Below are positions 58,646 through 64,000 of a DNA stretch of 64,000 bases, piece by piece. The DNA is from Cladochytrium replicatum (taxonomy: Eukaryota; Chytridiomycota; Chytridiomycetes; Cladochytriales; Cladochytriaceae): positions 41,198 to 105,197 of the forward strand of contig JAHLKD010000132.1 in the NCBI GenBank assembly GCA_025526935.1. Reading direction: 5' to 3'. Position 1 is the stretch's first letter. Every line of letters starts with the position of its first letter. The position numbers were made by a program, and so were the translations under genes. A model generated the notes under the pieces. It saw only the letters and a program-made list of their open reading frames with translations, was not told the origin of the DNA and did no database searches.

Positions 58646-61600
58646 ACCGGCTGGTGTGGAGTCTTTGATCAATCGCAGTCTTTGTAGAGCTTCTGATTTC
58701 CGTCTCGTTTCTAGTTCTGGTGGCACCTCTCTATGGTTTACATTTCGTGGGCTTTTGGTTGGAGGGTATTATTTGCCTCAGTGCAGTATTGCTCAGGACC
58801 CCTTCCTTGAATAGTTTATTGCTTCGCTTCCTCAACATGTCCCGTCGTCTCCATGCCCTGTTCTTTTGTTGGGCGATTTCAATGCCCGTTTTTTAGCTAC
58901 TGGTGATCATTCTTCAAATCGTAGGGGTAGGCTGTTTGAGCAATTTATTTCTGCCGCTAGTTTCTCTCTAGTTAAGCACCCTTCCTGTCATAACCCGACA
59001 TTTTCTTCTCGCAATGGTGACTCCATTATCAATTTGTTGTTTGTCAATCCTATGCTTCAATGTGATCCTATTTCTTATGTAGTTCATAGTCGTCTAGCCG
59101 ACGGCGAGTTTATGCCTTGGGCTTCTGACCATTTTCCGGTTACAACTGTTTTTTCTTTTGCTCCTCCCAATGCCAGCGCTCCCTCTGCTGCTCCTCCCCA
59201 CAAGCGCTGGGCTGCTCATCTGTTGCGTGAACCTGCTGTCTTTCAAGCAATGGAGGATGTGGGACATTTGTTTTTTGATCCCACCCTTGCTGATGTCGAT
59301 GATGCGCTCAGTCCAATTTTAGAAGCTCCCGCCTTTGCCCAAATGTCTGTGGATGTTGCACAGGGATGTATTGACTCTGCATTAGATATTATTTTGTCCT
59401 TTGTTCCTTCGTGTGCTGCTTGTGTCATTGGACCCCCCAGTTTAGTTCGCCGTCGCCCTGCCCTGCCATTGTTGCCGCCGCATTTAGTGGCCTTGCGACA
59501 GAGCTACTTACTTGCTCATAAGCACTTTTTAGCTGTTTCTTCCTGTGATGATCCTGATCCTGTTTTAGTTGAGTATTGCCGCTTGGAGCGTAACCGGCTA
59601 TCGCGTGAGCGTGTCAAAGCTTTTCGTACTTCGTCTCTTTCTCAGCGAGCTCAAGAGGCTTCTGGCGACAATATGTTTAGTTCTTCTCCTAGTTCTTTAA
59701 CCAAGGTTAGCAAAGTTCTTTCCACCGCGTGTAGGTGTCATCAACGGCGCTCAGCTGCAAGTGGTTTATTGTCTGATCCTGCCTCTTTATCTCAGTATCT
59801 CAATCACTTTGCCTCCGTTTATCAGACCCAGTTTGCACGACCCTCTGCCAGTGCAGAACACGTTCGTCTACATGCGCTGAATGATTCTGTGTCAGTTAGT
59901 GTTAGTGACTTTGTTTGTGCTATTTGTTCTTCCCCAAACAACTCTGCTCCTGGCCCAAACCATATTCCAGCTGAGTTATTTAAGCCGTTAGCTTCTGATG
60001 TTGCTATTCTTTTTGTTCAACTTTCAAACACTATTTTCCGTTCAGGTTTGTCGCCCTCTGCCTGGAATGCTGGCCTGTTGTTACCTGTTTGGAAGAATAA
60101 GGGTTCCATTGGTGATATTAGTCAGTACCGCCCCATTACTTTAACCAATGTTGATAGAAAAATCTTTGAGCGTACCCTGCTTCCTATGCTTGTAGCTTAT
60201 GTTGGTAAACTTGATCCCGCCCAAGCTGGTTTCCAGGCCAATCGTTCAGGTGTTGAGTGTGTTTTTGCATTAGATGCTACCCTTCGACGGGCTTCCCACA
60301 CGGCTCTGCCTTATTGTGTTACTTTCTTAGATATTAAAGCAGCGTATGATACTGTGCATAGGCCTCTTTTATAGGAACGTCTTCGTCAATTTCCCAGAAT
60401 TCCAAACCATTTGATCTCTGTTTTGATGAGTATGTTTGATTGTTGTTCTTCTCAGGTTGTTATAGAGAATCGTGCTTCTGATTTGTTTTTGCTTCCACGA
60501 GGTCTTTTTCAAGGTTCTGTTTTGTATTAGTTCTTGTACTCAGTTTTCATCAATCCTTTAGCACAGCTCCTTCGTCGTGAATCCTCTCATCTTGCTAGGT
60601 TTTCTTATAACACTCCTGTTTTCAATTCGTTGTTTTTTGCTGATGACATAGCTTTGTTTTCTACCACCCCTGAGCAAGCCCAACGTGCATTGAAAATTTG
60701 TGAAGATTTTGCTTTAGCTTCTCATTTTGTGTTTTCACCTTCAAAGTGTGCTGTGTTATCTTCTCAGCAGTTACCCACCCCTTGAAGCTTCATGGCTCTG
60801 CCCTCCCTGTCGAGGTTTCATTTAGATACCTTGGTCACTATTTTACTATTGCAGGGTTTGATCTTGCTGCAACTATTGATCTTCGCTTAGAGAAAGCTTG
60901 TGCCTCATTGCATCTTTTTGCACCTTATGTCTCGTACTTTGGTGGGTCTGCTCCTCGTGTTGCCAGGTTGTTGTTTTTGTCTTTTATTAGACCTTCACTT
61001 GAGTTTGGTTTAGCACTTATTCGGTCTTCCACTGCTCAGCTTCAGGTACTTGAGCGTTTTTGTTATCATGCACTGTGTCGTCTGTTTTCGCTAGCCCATA
61101 CCACTTTGCGTGTTGGTTTGTTGGTGTTAGCGCAAATTCCTACTTTTGAGTTCAGGCTGAAGTACCTTCAGGCACGTATGTTTGCTCGCTGGTCTAGTGA
61201 TTCCAGCCCTCTGCTAACAGCTGCTGTGTTGCAATTCTATCGGTCATCTCCAGTCAGTTATGGTTCATCTCCTTATTTTTCCACTTGTCACAATGATCTC
61301 ATTGTTCCTATGCCTGTTGTGCCACTTCATCCGTTGATGTTGCATTTTCAGTCTTTAGCTGTTGCGCATAATGGACCAATTGCAGTTTCGTTTGCCCCTG
61401 TCCGCAATTTGAAACTTTGCCACCCTTTGTTGCTACCCCCACACCAACATCTCCCAACAGTATGTCTTCGTTTGTTCCTGCTATATCGGCTTGACCGCCT
61501 GTTTCCAAACCCCCGACGTTATTGTAGGAACTGTCATGATGCCCCTGAAGTGTCGTGTGCCCATGTCTCTGTGTGTCTACATTTGCGTGCTAGTTTGTCT

Positions 61601-61974
61601 GCTAGTTTTGATTTGGGCCCGCCTGACGATCCCCGCTCACCTCTAGACATTGCAATTGATATGCTTTCACCAAGGCCTTTTTATCCTTCGCCTGCTTTTT
61701 CCCAGTGGGTTCTTGTTCTTCGTGCACTTAACCGCATTTGGTCAAACTGTCTTGGTTATGACCTAGTTTTGTCTCCAGCTCCTGATTCTATCTTGTCTGC
61801 TTTTGTTGATTTGGAAATGCCTTAGTGTTTTGAAACATTTTACTTTTCCTACGCCTCGCACGGCTCCCCATGTGCTGCCAATTTACGTGTATTTTTAACT
61901 TGTATTTGGATTTTGCACCAGCGGGTGATATGTATTGGTTGGACAATAAATACATATTATGAAGTTCAAAAAAA
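58646..61974 (+). mobile_element. Non-LTR retrotransposon (LINE) with endonuclease and reverse transcriptase, broken
   Basis: The frame is open from about 58646 to 60785 apart from three TAG codons (58812-58814, 60372-60374, 60528-60530). It then needs a -1 shift at ~60780 to continue to 61827. Motifs in order: endonuclease end VLLLGDFNARF and ASDHFPVTTVF; reverse transcriptase LSNTIFRSGLSPSAWNAG, SQYRPITLTNVDRKIFER, FLDIKAAYDTVHR, LFQGSVLY and FADDIALF; then LLFLSFIRPSLEFGL and, near the end, an HC-rich stretch (CRNCHDAPEVSCAHVSVC). A short 3' UTR ends in an A9 run at about 61966-61974. This is an AP-endonuclease LINE, 5' truncated. It begins within about 40 bases of the tRNA gene's 5' end. 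Confidence 0.85.
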
Positions 61975-61984
61975 AATCTTGATT

Positions 61985-62450
61985 TGATGTTTTACTAAGT
62001 ATTTTCCATCAACTTGCCAAAGCGCGTGCAACTCTTTTTCAAGGATGTTTGGTTCTCATTCTCTGGTTGTGGTTCGACATTTGTTTTTGTCTTTTATTCG
62101 ACCTACGTTTGAATTTGGTTTATATTTTATTCTTCCCTCTGTTGCTGTTCGCAAACCAGTTCGGACTTTTATTCACCAATGTTTGTGTCGATTTCTTTGC
62201 CTTTCATTTTCCACTGTTTTTTAAGTTTCCTGACCTTCAGTTTCGGCTTCCATATCTGCAGTTTCAGATGTTTCAACGTTGGTTGGATGATGATGCCCCT
62301 GATATGGTTCACTCTAGGTTGTCATTCTTTCTTCACCAGGGAAAGCACTTTCGTTGTTCTCCTGTTCCTTTCAACAATCACTTCCTCTTCCCGACTGCAA
62401 ATGTTGTAGTTCCCAAACCTTCTGATGTTATCGCAAATCACTTTTGTTGA
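61985..62450 (+). mobile_element. Second, diverged LINE 3' fragment
   Basis: Segments HLFLSFIRPTFEFGL and, in another frame, LTFSFGFHICSFRCF match the C-terminal part of the preceding LINE (LLFLSFIRPSLEFGL, PTFEFRLKYLQ). The same order and strand, with changed frames and stops, indicate an older truncated family member lying directly after the poly(A) of the first copy. Confidence 0.6.
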
Positions 62451-62631
62451 TGCATGCACATATATGGAACTAGCTACTCCAGTCTTCATCCGCTACCAAC
62501 ACTGAGGGGAAATAGCCTTACCAGAGACGTCTGGGACAAGTTCATGCGTAATCATACATTACATGAAAGAACTGGCATTTCTAACTATTAGTCATGAAGA
62601 CGTCCTCCTTTACTCATTGGAATCTAGTAGA
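62451..62631. other. Short unassigned spacer
   Basis: Sequence between the LINE fragment and the next open frame. Nothing recognised. Confidence 0.4.
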
Positions 62632-62904
62632 GTTCTGCGAGTGATCACGCGTTTGAGAAAGAATGTGATGCTAATCAGTTTGCTGCTGACAGTTATATCA
62701 TACTCGAGTACATCTCGTATGATATTAATGCAAGGTACTACATATTCATTTCTCATAGAGAACATGTCATTGTAGACAAGATTATAGCTAATCTTCATGT
62801 TCTGCTCACAATGGTTATTGTGAACAATCACTGGGATCTATATCTCTCTATTCGAGAGAATAATGTTTATATCAGATATTTCCATATATCTATAGCCACA
62901 GGTT
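62632..62904 (+). other. ATG-less open frame of ~90 codons
   Basis: The frame is open from a TAG at 62629 to TAA at 62902 and reads, in part, FEKECDANQFAADSYIILEY and YIFISHREHVIVDKII. Its composition looks coding, and the E-C-D-A-N-Q-F-A-A stretch recalls the E-x-E-A-N-x-F-A-A helix of M78/ImmA-type peptidases, without a visible HExxH in the same frame. It could be an exon, a relic or chance. Confidence 0.25.
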
Positions 62905-63131
62905 AATTATAAAAGCCGAAACGACAGTATATTTGAATTGTTTGCACAATTCAAAGAGCCTGTGGCGATATGAGATTTCGGGTGGCTGTGGCGCAAGAGC
63001 GTGATTGGAGAAACACGAAACTCTGCACATACACAGATCAGCCTGAGGACTATCTCTAGCGCAAGTCCCAGATCAGCAGCACTAAAACTGATCAAATCAC
63101 ATCGCCCTCAAACCAAACTTCGACACAATAG
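62905..63131. other. Unassigned sequence
   Basis: No gene supported. It may hold the 5' region of the frame that follows; a TAG at 63129-63131 could be a splice acceptor. Confidence 0.35.
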
Positions 63132-64000
63132 TTATTGCCACAAGGCGCTTCCCCCGATCAACACCAGATCTCCAACGCTTACAGTACGCCTAAGAATGAC
63201 ACCCGCGACGGAAAACCAAGGCCGTTTGCTGGGCAAATGCTTGGGGAGTTCGATAAATACATGAAGATCGTTCAGAATTATGCGAACTCGAAAGGAGAAG
63301 CTGGAACTTTGCTCACAAAGCCGCCCTACCCAAAGCCGGAAGACTTTGTGAAAGAAGAGGAGCCTGAACGGCCCGAACGACCATCTGCACTCGAAGAATA
63401 CGACACAACAAATGACTTTGATTATGCCGTTAAAGAGTACGACGTAGCGTTGAAAGAGTACAACGCAATTGTGAATGACAATCATCGACGATTGCAATCA
63501 TATCGCGCTGAATTACAGATGTACAAACGATCTCAAGGACACAACAACATTGCAAACAGTTGTCTTGCCGATTGTTTTCCGGAGGTCGACATCAATTTAG
63601 TGCAAAAACATCAGAATGCCGTTGATCGAGTTGCTGCTTTGCGCGGAATTTACGCAGCTAAACGGCAGAAAACTTTTGAGAGCCGCCATTGGGAAGACCG
63701 TTTCAAAGCTCTAGCTTGCTCCAACGGTGAAGATGCACTTGAAGTCAATTCATTCATTGCTGAGCTGATTCAACTCACCGAGGAAAAGCTTTCAACCCAA
63801 CCGGCTGAAGCTGTTATTCACGAACTTCTCACTCGAGTTTGCTCAAAGATCAGTGAACCTGATATCAATCTACAATCCTTTTCGATTTTACTCAGAGACA
63901 TCTCAATGGACACTTTCACAAAGTATGAACCTGATCTACTTGATGATGAGGATGATTCTGGTCAGAAGATACAATCAGAACACCATTACCTGAGAACAAT
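63132..64000 (+). CDS. Partial protein with gag-like character, running off the window
   Basis: The frame is open from 63132 to the last base with no stop; ATGs are at 63237 (MLGEFDKYM) and 63261 (MKIVQNYANSK). About 290 residues are visible. They are strongly helical and charged, with segments PPYPKPEDFVKEEEPERP, YDYAVKEYD-like acidic/Tyr repeats (DFDYAVKEYDVALKEYNA) and RGIYAAKRQKTFESRHWEDR, then an acidic LLDDEDDSGQK near the edge. The helical, zinc-finger-less layout and the position beside LINE and gypsy sequence suggest a retroelement Gag or an uncharacterised host protein. No conserved motif is recognised, so the call is tentative. Confidence 0.4.

Noticed and set aside
60372-60530. 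UAG reassigned to an amino acid in the nuclear code
   Set aside because: The FHA-RING and M43-WSC genes in this window both end in TAG, so it is a normal stop here.
58646-61974. Bacterial-type mobile elements (IS, integron, attachment site)
   Set aside because: The reverse transcriptase order, endonuclease and poly(A) tail are those of a eukaryotic LINE.

Overview
The window is nuclear DNA of a fungus, most likely an early-diverging, chytrid-like lineage. The evidence is a chitin synthase fused to a myosin head, WSC cell-wall modules, a SERINC transporter, a mitochondrial GUF1/EF4 GTPase, and very many short GT-AG introns (mostly 48-62 bases). All exon structures were assembled by eye: I joined reading frames at GT/AG sites until the conserved family sequence ran through without a break. 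For the main genes the summed exon lengths are multiples of three. No homology search was possible, so the taxonomic call is inference.

Layout. 1-8400: end of a methyltransferase-like gene, a cyclic-nucleotide-binding protein, a Dma1/Chfr-type FHA-RING ligase, an F-box/LRR protein and an ankyrin protein, all on +. 8401-10378: poorly resolved coding-like sequence. 10551-24660: an arrestin-fold protein (-), a tail-anchored cytochrome b5 protein (+), a DENND11/LCHN-type DENN protein (-) sharing a 41-base divergent promoter with a BTB protein (+), GUF1 in 14 exons (-), an ankyrin protein (-), then a degenerate 38-46 base tandem array. 24665-33825: S10 serine carboxypeptidase (+), SERINC (-), cytochrome b561 (-), DNAJC7-type TPR-J co-chaperone (+), FIST-domain protein (+). 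33826-37279: gene-poor, with one small secreted-type gene and a strong hairpin. 37280-49033: CAMK-like kinase, a secreted M43 metalloprotease carrying four WSC modules, and the myosin-chitin synthase (all +). These last two, with the mucin-like membrane protein at 54960-58113, form a cell-wall theme.

49686-64000 is the repeat-rich end. It holds a decayed Ty3/gypsy pol interrupted and flanked by ~275-base inverted repeats, a tRNA-Gln(CUG) gene on -, a nearly complete but broken LINE starting within about 40 bases of the tRNA 5' end, a second diverged LINE fragment, and an open gag-like frame running off the right edge.

The items most worth following up are the M43-WSC fusion with repeated intron positions, the 17-base micro-exon in the GUF1 P-loop, the tRNA-adjacent LINE, the inverted-repeat structure in the gypsy element, and the 22-bp hairpin.
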